Below the pieces are notes generated by a model. That model did not search any database and was not told the origin of the DNA. It saw nothing but the letters and a program-made list of their open reading frames with translations. DNA of 64,000 bases. Origin: Falciphora oryzae. Taxonomy: Eukaryota > Ascomycota > Sordariomycetes > Magnaporthales > Magnaporthaceae. The position numbers were made by a program, and so were the translations under genes. The DNA lies in NCBI GenBank assembly GCA_000733355.1, contig JNVV01000021.1:460480-524479 (forward strand), written 5' to 3'. Position 1 is the stretch's first letter, and each line of letters opens with the position of its first letter. Below are positions 44,009 to 54,195 of the stretch, one piece after another.

Positions 44009-45949
44009 CTGCTGATACACCGCGCCCTGCTTCACGAGCATCAAGATTTTTTCTTCGCGCCGCAGCACCCCTCGGCTGGACCCGCCTTGCGCAGACTGGC
44101 TACTAATTACGCCATGCCAGCAAGGATGTGGAAACGCGGGATACATTCTTTCCTAGAGCCGCTCAGTCACCGTCTGCCAGCCTCCTCCGAGCACATGCTG
44201 TCCTTTGTTTATCTGGCGTACAGCATGATGGCCTTGATTTATGAGACGGTGCCTGCTTTTGAGGACACATGGATCGGGTGCTTGGGGGATCTCTCACGTT
44301 ATAGGTTTGTCCTTGCGCCTAGCCGGAGACGTGCCCTGGGATACCAAAATCACACAAGTGGTCCCAGTTTACTGCCTGTGTCCGAAAGTCCCGACTAACA
44401 GCCGCTTAGAATGGCCATCACGGGCGGTGATATCCATGACAGGAACGTCTGCACGGCGGTTTCCCGCAGCTGGTACTCTAAAGCGAGCGACAAAGCGCCC
44501 ACGATTGGCGGGCTGCACCACCATCTGGCGATCCTCGCCAGGCCCCACACCGCGGCCCAGCTGTTCTACTACCTAAAGAGCTTGGCTGTCGCCGTTCCCT
44601 TCAAGAGCCTCCGTGACAGCGTTCTTACGCTCTTCGGTCCGGCCAGTATGGCTACTGAGGACGATAACATACACGGCCGCAACGTCTGGACCCTGGCATC
44701 ACGAAGTTGGTACGGGAAGGCAAAGACCTCGGGGGCGACTTCCCACCCTCTGCGCAGCCACCTCGCGGCGTTATCACTACCCACTATAGCTGAGCATCTA
44801 CTCTGCCACCCGAGGCCCCCGCCCTTCCCACAGTCAACCGAGAACCCTGACGCCTGGGAGAGTAATCGGGACCTCCTCGACGCTCGTCTCGCAGCCAAGG
44901 TGATGCCCGGGGCGACTGTTGATACTCTATCAATGGCCCACGAAAGCGATCGCTTCCCAAGCTCGATTGATGTGGCCCCCGGCTTGCTGGGGGGTCACAA
45001 CATCGTCTTGGACCTCGACTCTCTGGAGTTGTGGTACCAAGTTGCTGGCTCCGGCGTTGCTACTCTCGTTGCGCTTGGCAACTTGCGGCAGCGACGCCTC
45101 ATAGGCCGCCACCCAGCCAGAGGCATTCGTCATGGAGACCGGCGAACTGACAGCCCTTCGGTTGGCCTGGAAGGGCTTCCCCAGGCCTTGTTCGACGCCG
45201 GACGCCATGATCCAAGCGAGTGGCCTGATCCGCCTCGTTTTCCCACTGCGCCTTCAAGTCTTCCCCCGCCCAGCGACTTGAAGCTGAGGGGACTCCTATG
45301 GACGGAAGACGCCTTCCTATCCAACCTAGGGACTGGCATCTGGAACCTACCGTCCATCGGCCTCCCGCATCGCGCCGGGGCCGGTGTCTTCAACCTGGAC
45401 CACATACTTCACCGCGGCTCGATGACCAGTTGCATCGGGCTCGCGCCGTCCTGCACGGCAATGGGACAGGCACAGAATATCCTGCGCAGCCCCAAAAGAC
45501 CACCCTTGGCGCTTGCCGTACTAGTGCTCCCATTGGTCAACTATCCACTGGTCGCGGCCTGGACAAGGCAGCAGACCGAGCGCGCCCTGAACGCCCTGTG
45601 CGGGACCGTGGCCGGGGGTTCGGCCCTCGACGTGGTTGCCCTGCGCACGTACGGCCCGGACGTCGACGCGCGGTGGTCGGTCTCGGCGTACTCATGCTGG
45701 GCCGTGTCCTTCGCCGCCGCCGTCGTCGAGGCGCTGCTGAGGCCCTCGGTCGTGGGGCGCCGGAGGGCGTTCGTGTGCGCAACCTTGCTGCTCGCGGCCC
45801 ACCTCTACGGCTCCCTGGTCGGGCAGGGCTCGTCCTCTGTCGGCAACCTCGCGACGTTTGGCCCGGCGGTGCTGGTCGCCAGCCTGTATGTGACGAGCGT
45901 GCTGACCGACTCCTGGCCCGAGATCGTGCGAGCCACCCTGGGTGTGTAG
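44009..45949 (+). CDS. Est1-type-like protein, N-terminally incomplete, fused to C-terminal membrane helices
   Basis: The first readable exon (from an acceptor-like TTTTAG at 44003-44008, through ATG 44114, to 44304) contains LLHEHQDFFFAPQHPSAGPA, LRRLATNYAMPARMWKRGIH and MLSFVYLAYSMMALIYETVP. This resembles fungal proteins annotated with an Est1-type DNA/RNA-binding domain (from memory, unverified). After a 105-nt intron, exon 2 (44410-45949) continues with DRNVCTAVSRSWYSKASDK and HHLAILARP, then a second, weaker copy of the same block (HGRNVWTLASRSWYGKA). The last ~150 residues hold several hydrophobic helices, not expected in Est1-type proteins. The usual N-terminal part of such proteins is absent upstream. 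A divergent or decaying duplicate is likely. Confidence 0.5.
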
Positions 45950-46213
45950 AATCGGGGCCGCTCTGCTGATTTGGCGCCTGCACCGGCGCTGCGTTCCTCT
46001 GGGGCGGGCCAGAGGGGGTGCCAGAGAGACTGCCAGCACAGATTAAAAATCAGGGGAACCCGGCCACTACGGCCCGGGGAGAGTGTTTCAAGGTCTTATG
46101 TCTCTAGTACTAATGTACTTCACACACACGAAGAGGACTCGCTAGTGGCTCGATGGGACCTTTTTACCCGGCTTTACTAAACGGTTATCCAGAGGCACGG
46201 TTTTCGTCCCAAT

Positions 46214-46419
46214 GTTACCTAGATTAGCAGATACTCCCTATGGCTTATATAAGTCGAAAAGGGCAAATAAATCTATATATACTACACGTACTTGTGTCGG
46301 AGGGGGTCCCGTTTGTTTCACGGGGTGCACCGTCGTTCCTCTGTGCAACGCCACTTTGGCTAAACCCGGCGATGCAAATACTGCACGCGGAAAGCAGGCC
46401 ACGGCACTACACCCTACAG
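46214..46419 (+). repeat. Possible solo LTR or retroelement remnant
   Basis: Begins TGTTAC and ends CCTACA, with CTTATATAAG and AATAAA in the first third, as in the U3/R part of an LTR. The sequence just after it (AACTGGTTGCCGAGCCCC) is reminiscent of a primer-binding region. No target duplication is seen and no second copy lies in the window, so the limits are a guess. Confidence 0.22.
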
Positions 46420-47212
46420 TGATTACAAAGGTTATATCGAACCCGAACTGGTTGCCGAGCCCCTCGCGGGGCAGGGAGTTACCGAGCAAAGGGTGCACGT
46501 TCTGTAGTATACAATGCAAGTCAAGCTAATACATCCAAAATGACCACGTCAGTAATAACTTCTTTAACCTTTTCGCAGCACAGCACCCGGGAGACACCTC
46601 GTTTAAAAAAAAAAAAAAAGAAAAAAAGGATCCGTGGTAAGGAAAAAGTACGGAAAACAAAGTGAAAAGGAAAAGGGAACGGGAAAAGGAAAGAACAAAT
46701 CGAAGGCAGTCGGCCGGAGGCCGGCCTGCCCTCTATAGAAATGGCGAGGAGGTGGGATATTTTATGATGGTTTGGTTCCACGGTGAACCATACAGGGGTA
46801 GGAGTGCAGTCTCCCAGCAGCCACTTCACTAAGCCCGAAGTCCCTAGATATTCCTACGTGTCCAAGGTCCGAGAAACCTGCCGAGGATGGCCTCATCAAA
46901 TGTTCCTATGCTCTACCCTCACTGTATTGTCGACGCAGACGCATCGTGCCGCGTGTGATATGGTGTCTAAGATGAATGGATATCAACAGGTATAGTTTGG
47001 GAAATGTGAAATGTGTGAAGAAGAGCAAGCCACGCCTGCTCGCTAATGTGGTCATCAGCCGTTTGGTAAAGCCAAGGGGTAACAGAGCAATGAGAGCCTG
47101 AGGAAGAAGAAAAAAAAGAAATAGGGAGAATGCATCCTAAAAAGTCATGCTTCGAAAAAGACGAGTGCTCGCAAATGAGAAGCAGAAGCAAGGGTGACAA
47201 AATAAACGCTGC
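46420..47212. other. Intergenic, no gene seen
   Basis: Includes an A-rich tract at about 46603-46626 and generally lower GC than the flanking genes. Confidence 0.4.
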
Positions 47213-48661
47213 TCAGAAAGGCGACTGCCCATTACCCCGGTTCAGACGCAACGGGTGCGGCCAAACCGACGGCGGAGACGTCGGCGCAGGCTCATGCGAC
47301 TGCTGCTGAGGCGGCGGCTGCGCCTGGTGGAAGGGGCGCGAGAAGCTCAAGTTGGTGCCCGTCCTCCCGTGCATCCTGAAGCTCGTCCTCCCGTCACCGT
47401 CCGCCCTCCTCGGTAGGAAGAAGCTCTCGCTCCCCCTTGCCCCGGCGCTCCTCCTCGGCAGAAACGTCTCGCTACCCCGAGAGGAGCGAGCAGCAGTAGC
47501 ACGTGCCCAGGGGACTGGCGTGGCGGGCAGCTCGACGGGCTCAAAGGCGGCTACCGGTGGTGTTGCTGCTGCTGATTGCATGTCGGGGCGGCGCTGGCTG
47601 GGCACCGTCTTTCGGCGCGGGATGCGCTTGCACTGGTCCAGGCTCAAGTGCAGCGGCTGCTGGTCCGCGTACGGGTAGGGAGGCGGGGGAGGCGAGTGCC
47701 GGCCGCCCCAGCCGAAGTTGAAGTGGTGGCGGCTGTCGCCGCTGTTGTTAGCCCAAAACGGGGCTGGGATCCTGCGGCTGCGGTTTCGGCGGGCGGCTGC
47801 CGCTGCTGCGACGGACGATGCCATGGAGGACAGCTTGCCGCGCTTGAGGTACGCGGCCGCTAGCAGCCCGCCGACCATGGCAAAGGCGCCGAGGGACGAG
47901 CCGACGGCGATGCCGACGACCTGCGGCGAGGGGGTTGACGGTGGCGGGGCGGCCGCCGCGGTGCCGTTTGCTGGAGAGGCTGTCTCGGATGAGGCGGGTG
48001 GTGAGGTGGTTGTAGATTCGCTGGTGCTGGTGCTGGTGCTGGTGGTGCTGCTACCGGAGGAGCCGGTGGTCGGTGTCGCAACGGCGGTGTTGGTTTTAAT
48101 AAAGACTCCGGTCGGCGCTGGGGTTGACCGGCTGGCCGAAGACGGGCTGACAGGGGCCGAGAACCTGCTTTGGTCCTCGTTCCGGACGCAAAACGACGCG
48201 GTCGCCGGGTCGCCGGGCCCGCACGTGTATCCAAACGGGCAGCACGCCTCGGCGCAGCGCGGCAGCGGCGTGTTGAGCTGGGTGGTGACGACGACGGCGC
48301 CCGGGTTGGCCGTGACGTTCTGCAGGGAGATGCTGCACGGTATCGGCAGGAGCATGTCGCACTTGGAGCCGTTCGGGCAGCACAGGGCCGTCGTGTGACC
48401 GGCGAGTGACATGCAGGTCTCGCCCTTTTGGCAGCAGAACTTGGTCGGGTATCCGTGCGAGCAGGGCGTGTCTTCTGGGGTAAGGCAGCTGTCGGGGTCG
48501 GCTTGTCGAGGCGCAATCCTTGACCTAGCCAGGGCTCTCCTTAACGGCGTGTCTCGTGGAGAGAATCCCTCCTCTTTAACTGAGCCACCACCACCGAAGC
48601 CCGTCACCGGCACCAGTAGTAGGTATAAACAAACGAGGACGGAAGCATCGTGGGAAAACAT
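47213..48661 (-). CDS. Single-pass membrane protein with Cys-rich ectodomain (Mid2/sensor-like layout)
   Basis: 482 residues from the ATG at 48661, one exon. Seen: a signal peptide (VLVCLYLLLVPVTGFGGG), a Cys-rich part of about 120 residues (CSHGYPTKFCCQKGETCMS, CCPNGSKCDM, CAEACCPFGYTCGPG), a Ser/Thr-rich stalk suited to O-mannosylation, one membrane helix (VGIAVGSSLGAFAMVGGLLA) and a long basic, Pro/Ser/Gln-rich cytosolic tail of about 180 residues. This layout is shared by fungal Mid2/Wsc-like wall sensors, but the Cys pattern is neither a WSC domain nor one I can name. Role inferred from architecture only. Confidence 0.78.
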   Translation of the reverse strand: MFSHDASVLVCLYLLLVPVTGFGGGGSVKEEGFSPRDTPLRRALARSRIAPRQADPDSCLTPEDTPCSHGYPTKFCCQKGETCMSLAGHTTALCCPNGSKCDMLLPIPCSISLQNVTANPGAVVVTTQLNTPLPRCAEACCPFGYTCGPGDPATASFCVRNEDQSRFSAPVSPSSASRSTPAPTGVFIKTNTAVATPTTGSSGSSTTSTSTSTSESTTTSPPASSETASPANGTAAAAPPPSTPSPQVVGIAVGSSLGAFAMVGGLLAAAYLKRGKLSSMASSVAAAAAARRNRSRRIPAPFWANNSGDSRHHFNFGWGGRHSPPPPPYPYADQQPLHLSLDQCKRIPRRKTVPSQRRPDMQSAAATPPVAAFEPVELPATPVPWARATAARSSRGSETFLPRRSAGARGSESFFLPRRADGDGRTSFRMHGRTGTNLSFSRPFHQAQPPPQQQSHEPAPTSPPSVWPHPLRLNRGNGQSPF

Positions 48662-49950
48662 GGCGAAGGGGTATCTGATTATAGCAACAAGGGCATGAAG
48701 AAGAGGCGGGAAGAGGAAAGACAAGAAGCCAAACGGAAGGAAAAAAGGAATGGTCAGAAAAGGAAAAGAAAGGCGCTGTTGATCAAGAAGCAGACCAGGC
48801 CTCTTGCGAAGAGGCAATGGGTGGCATGGGAAAGATGCACGCGCCGAGGCGACTGGCGTTGCCACACATATAGATAGATTGATGCACCCCGATCCCCTTG
48901 CAGCTACCAGACCGTTGGATGGCCATGTTCACGAGGCCTACATTTCCCACATGGGGGCGAGGACAAAAACAACCAGGGGTCATCAAGCCTGACCCAGAGG
49001 TTTGGGAGCCCAAGGAGCAGAATACAGCTTACAGCGCGGCAAACCCCTGGTGGATTGGATAATCGGGGGAGCCCGCGTCAGTAGCGCGGCAGTTGGCAGC
49101 TTGCATGTTCGGCGGGGGCCAATGGGAGTACTGTATTTGCCGCGGGCGTCCAAGGGGGTGGATGTGCTGTTGCGTTCCTGGGCCTCCGTTCGGGAGCCTT
49201 GCCTGGGCTGCTTCGCACCTCGTCGCCAGTGCTGTCACCAGCAGCAGCAGAAAACAGTAACAAACACCAGCCCCTCCTATTTCATCCTACCCTATCCTGC
49301 CCAACGAGGCGATACATTTTGGTGCCTGGTCCTGTCGGGCGGCCGCAGGAGGGGTGGAGACAGGAAGGTATTTTGGTGCTGGATGTTGGTGATGGGTGGG
49401 TGCCCCGGCTCGGCCAGCCCAGGACGATAGGTGGTATGCTTCCTGAGACGAGGAGGATCCGGCGCTTCGAGGCTGCACGGTGGCGGCCAATGAGCGCCCG
49501 CCGCGCATTTCTACCCGCGTAAAAACTGCACCGTCCTTGTATTCACTCAACAATGGGAGCAGGACGGGGTGCGAGACGCGGCCCATTGCCTGTCTTGTCG
49601 CGCAGGGTCTGTCTCCCTTCAACAAAAAGGCTCTCGATCGCGTCTGTTTCTCTCATGTGTTGTGTGTTGTTTTTGTCGACTGGAGGCGGAGAGACAATGG
49701 CAGCGCCTGCATGTTCTACTGAGGCCCCGTCACGTGACTTTGATCCGCTGCAACTCATTCAGAGTCGTGATGCTCCAGCTTCCATTTCGAGAACGGCCAG
49801 ACCCTTGAACAACATGCCGCGTTCCCCTCCATATCTCCACCGCTCTCCCAACAAACGTGCGGTCAACCACAGCGGCAGCGCCTATTGAATGCAGGACCCC
49901 CAGTCAGGCATAACGAACTAACCGCGTCTCTAGGGATACTCTGCCTGGGG
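48662..49950. other. Intergenic, no gene recognised
   Basis: Upstream of the Mid2-like gene and downstream of the GT8 gene. Short overlapping frames only. Confidence 0.45.
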
Positions 49951-51202
49951 TCATGCGCCCACGACCTCATCGGCCCCCTCCGCCAACGACCTCCGCACCT
50001 GCCACCACCGAACTACCATGTCGGCATAGAACCGAGAATAGGGGCTCGGGGGGTCCTCCGCGATATCCACCACGCCGTCGGCAAAGTGCCACGGCTTGTC
50101 CCTGCCGATAAAGTGCAGCACCTTGTGCTCGTCCCGGTACCGTAAAACCGCGGGCATGTAAAGGCGGTACACTTTGTGCATCTCGATGTTGTACGTGAAG
50201 CTCAGCCGGTGCCACGTGCTTCTCCCGCCGCTGCTGTGGCTGTTTTCACTTGCGGTTGGCGGGGCCGGCACCTCTCCTTGAGCAGGTCCCAGGGGGCTAG
50301 TCGCCCTGTCCCCCTCCTTCTCTCGTTCGTCCGCGCCCAAAGCCACGCCCGAATCGGCCGAGTCCGACACCCCACCCGTGCTCCCCTTCCTCCCGCCCTG
50401 CCGCTGTGCCGCCGCCGCCACCCCCGAATTTGTCAGGGGATTGTGCTCCTGCTGCTGCTGTCCGAGCGGACCGTCACCAAAAAACATGTTCAGCAACCCC
50501 TGGTCGCCGCCGTCAAACGACGCCGTCCGTGCCGCGAGCCGCAGCAGCGCCGCGTGCCTTCCCGCGTCCGGCGCGAGCAGCATGACGCCCGAGTTGAAGC
50601 AGTCCGGGAACCCGAGCTCGGGCGACGCGGCGAAACCCGACTCCAGCAGCAGCGACAGCAGCAACGGGTCCAGGGGCTTCAGGACCAAAGTGTCGGCGTC
50701 CAGGTACAGGACGCGCTCGAACTGGGTCAGCGACCAGAGGTGCAGCTTGGTCAGCGTGGCTGCTAGGTCTGTGCGGCCCATGAGGGCTAGGTTTTTCAGG
50801 TTCGAGGCGGCGCAGGTGTCGTTTCCGCCGCCGAGCGGTGGGACCTCCAGGATGATGTCGAAGAGGACTCGCAGGCGGGCTAGGGCGCGCGGAGAGACCG
50901 TTTCCGGGGTCGTGAGGACTGCTAGGGGAATGCGCGTGCCCGTGTCGCGAAGGGATTTGGCGAGGACCAGGGCGGCTGGGTTTTTGAAGGGGAGCGTCCC
51001 TGTGTTAGCGATTTCGGTGGAATTCCCGGAAAGCCAGCTCTCGCAGCCGTTGTGAACGCGTCACCGCAAACGTACCTGTCACATATCCATCGTTTGTGAC
51101 GAGCTTCAGCCAAAAGGTGTCAGCGATGCTGTATCCAGTAGGCTTGTCTTAGTTGGGCACCTTCTCTCCACGTACGGTGCAGTAGGCAACGGAGCTGTCC
51201 AT
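49951..51202 (-). CDS. Glycogenin-like glycosyltransferase family 8 protein
   Basis: GT8 enzymes transfer sugars from nucleotide sugars; glycogenin starts glycogen by self-glucosylation. Exons 50999-49951 and 51076 upward are clear (donor GTACGT at 51075; junction GT|G in TNDGYVTGTLPF). Seen: ADTFWLKLVTNDGYVTG, AALVLAKSLRDTGTRIPLAV, LWSLTQFERVLYLDADTLVL with the metal-binding DAD, FNSGVMLLAP, DQGLLNMFF and HFIGRDKPWHF. An insert of about 80 low-complexity residues sits between DQGLLNMFF and the WHRLSFTYN block. The first exon is unresolved: ATG at 51202 starts MDSSVAYCT, glycogenin-like, followed by GTACGT, but no acceptor in frame was found. No glycogenin C-terminal glycogen-synthase-binding region is seen. 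Confidence 0.78.
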
Positions 51203-52353
51203 ATTTGGTTTGTTGTAGCGGTGTGGCAGACACAAACGAGATGCCAAACAGGTTTCTAGCTACCAAGAGCCAATATCCGGGAGTGTAGAAATGTGGAAAG
51301 GAGGGCAACGACTAGCTCGACGAGACGGGCTCGCGTCCCTGGATATATCTGCCGAGACATCCCATTCACGTGTATGTTGCACAATCTACACGGTAGTCGG
51401 GCGATGTGGTCCCTTGCATGCCAGCAGGCACACCTCCCTAAGCAGTTGCTACGCCGAGATCAGGCCCCGAACGGCCAATCTGAGGCTGGGCTTCTACACC
51501 ATCTCCCCACGGAGTGGTCTCATTTGCTGGACATCCCTCCGAGGAGAAATGCGTCAGACGCTGTCCGCTCAATCACACAGTAGATTTTCTGTGATACAAA
51601 GCCTCTCCGCTAAAGGCTCGTCCTCCCTGATTTCAGCCCGGCGCAAGCTCCGTCATCATGCATCAGCTAGTCAGGAGCCCCCGGGTCTTGGGACTAGGGA
51701 TGGCTTCGTCCCTTTGGTGCCGGGCGTTCTTGAAGGTTGCAACCACTCCCTAACGGGCTGGGTGGTGGGATGGGATGAAGGCACCGCTGATTGGGCGCTA
51801 ATGCGACGGCCCCGAAGCTTGGGGCAGTCTGGCTGTTGGAGCTCAAGTGTCGCGTCGAGGGCTGAAAGGACGGATCGGGTAATCAATCAGCCAAACTTTC
51901 ACGATCAGCAGGTAATCAATCACCCCTTGAGCGCTTGCAGCCTGTACAGTGCGTGGTTAGGCTGTAGGGGATAGAGGTAACGTTCATAAACCCAGAGAGT
52001 AGTATTTTGCAGGACGCGTATTGGGGTGGTATTGCCTAGTCAAGAGCGATATGCGGTGTCATGTCCTGCCTATGGGGGATAATCCGTCTCCAAACTATTC
52101 CAAGCGTCGCAATTCCTTGAAGACATGGCTGCCAAGTTCCGGTCGTCAAGGCTGGCTCAGGTCTCCGGGTTTCTGAGACTTGGACACAAACGAAACGAAG
52201 ATCGAAACGGGCAAAGCATATCAGAAATCAACATAGCACGAGACGTGAAACATATGTACATGGGTACCCGGACTACCTATCAACATCAACACGGGCAGGG
52301 TCATAGACGCGTAAACACTTTTACCTTCAACTTCACCTTTATTTTCTATCCTC
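51203..52353. other. Intergenic, no gene recognised
   Basis: A 227-codon frame at 51291-51974 (+) has no family features. Treated as GT8 upstream region and GaaA 3' flank. Confidence 0.4.
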
Positions 52354-53898
52354 TTACACAAGAGACCACTTCCCGCCTTCCCTCACTATACGAATCTCGC
52401 GGGCCTCGTCAATGCTCCTCCGGCCGGCCTCAAGGATGGCGGTGGTGGCGATGGTGTTCCTCAGCGTCGGCAGCCCCTTGGCGTCCAGGTCCTCGGGCTT
52501 GAGAGTCCCGGCATTCACAGCGCGGCAGCCATCGACGAATTTCTCCATCGAGACGTAGCCGTAGCCGGTCTGGCCGTTGAAGTTTCCGTCCTCGTCGGGC
52601 GCGTAGCGCATGTAGAAGGGGTTGTACCAGACGAGCTGGCCGACGTTGTCGTCGGCGACGTCGTAGCCGCGCTTGGCCTGGTCGATGCGGATCTCGCCGT
52701 CGCGGGCCAGGTAGTGGAAGTACTGGTTCGAGTGGACGCCGGCGCGCTGGGGCGCGGTCCACGAGGCCGTGTAGACGCCCGTGGCGTGCTTGCCGGTGGC
52801 CGCGTTCTCCCAGTGCACCAGCAGCGAGATGGTGTCCTCGGTCGACTCGTGGCAGCCCAGGGACGTGGCGACGCCTTTGGAGGCCGAGGCCGAGACCTTG
52901 ACGGGCGCGTAGCCCAGCTGCGAGACCATCGAGTCGCAGATGTCGACGTGGTGGCTGTTGAGGTAGTACGAGATGTCTGAGTCGACGCCCGCCCAGGCCT
53001 TGAAGGTCTCGAGCTGGAACTTGGGCTGCGACATGTAGCTGTAGAAGTAGTTGAAGTCGCCCAGCTTCTGCGCCTTGAACCGGGCGTCCGAGTAGGCCGG
53101 GTCGTACCGCTTGTGGTGCTCGATGTAGACGTAGACGCCGTGCTTCTGCGCTGCCTCCAGCAGGAGCTGGTGGTGCTCCAGCAGCTTGACCGCCGGCTTG
53201 GTGATCATGACGTGGATCTTCCTCTCGATGGCATAGAGGGCACTGCGACAATATTAGTGATGCCTGACGGCCAATGACACATGTCTGTGCAGGATGTTGC
53301 ATTTCAGGGGTCGGCTTGCTAGTAGCCCCTGAAGTACACCGACCCCTTTGTGGAAAAAAGAAAGGCAAAGGGTTACAGAAGCTGACACACATGGGGTAGT
53401 GAGTGGTGTCGGGCGTGAAGATAGTGATGGCATCGCCGGGCTGCAGTGTGTCAATGGCGGCCTTGTACGAGTCCGGGTCCTTGACGTCGTCCGCAGGGAA
53501 CGACTGGAACGAGGTGTCGAGGTTGTTGTAGGCGAGCGAGATGTTCTTGTGGAGATGCTCGCCTGGGGACGTGAGCTCGCGTCAGAAAACGAGCAGACCA
53601 AAAAGATGCAAAGACAGTACAAGGCAGGTGTCAATGCTCACGGATGGCTGGGTACTTGGTCCCGTTGACGCCGACCATGCCCAGCTTCCCGACCTTCCCT
53701 CGCCGGCGGAGGTCGAACATGGACAGGGCAACAACGCCCACCTTCTTGTCCGACCCCGAGGCGCCACCTCCGACAAAGCCGGTGGTGTACTCGCCCGTGC
53801 CGACCTAGGATTTGAGTTTATTAGCATTGTTTGTTTGTTAGGGTGACTGCACCGTCCTCCTCACGTTCACTTACCATGAGCACGTTAAGGGCAGCCAT
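52354..53898 (-). CDS. gaaA: D-galacturonate reductase-like, Gfo/Idh/MocA family (GaaA/GAR2-like)
   Basis: In Aspergillus and Botrytis the GaaA/GAR2 enzyme reduces D-galacturonate to L-galactonate, the first step in using pectin sugar. Exons 53898-53875 (MAALNVLM), 53804-53642, 53562-53391 and 53242-52354 join in frame to 415 residues. Seen: Rossmann start [63 protein letters not shown] (place of the family EKP motif), [10 protein letters not shown] with the likely catalytic Lys, and [14 protein letters not shown]. The opposite neighbour across a 3.3-kb gap is the aldolase of the same pathway, which strongly supports the assignment. The exact substrate is inferred. Confidence 0.85.
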
Positions 53899-54186
53899 CT
53901 TCGCTGAATTATTTGTTTCCCTCAATCCCACGGTGTAACTAAGTGGTGTGGATATGATGCAAATGGGGCAAATCGAGGTGGGGGAAGGACCGGTTGTGGC
54001 CCGAGGACGGCAGGAGAGGGCCAGAGGTGATTTTTATTCAAGAATATCTACGATCGACAGCAAAAGACAAGAGCAAAGCGATGACAGATATCCAATTTGA
54101 GCGGCCTGGCCAACGAAACATCAAACCTCCCCCTCACTGCGAAATCTGGGGCTAGACTGCTGTCACGTAGGGGTTCATTCGGGGAA

Positions 54187-54195
54187 ATTGGGGGA
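54187..54195 (-). promoter_or_regulatory. Galacturonate-responsive element match (TCCCCCAAT on minus)
   Basis: ATTGGGGGA on the plus strand, about 290 bp upstream of the gaaA start and read in the direction of gaaA. TCCNCCAAT is the element described for GaaR-controlled galacturonate genes in Aspergillus. Confidence 0.55.

Noticed and set aside
51291..51974. 227-codon frame on the plus strand
   Set aside because: No hydrophobic core pattern or known motif; stops and frames on the other strand are equally open.
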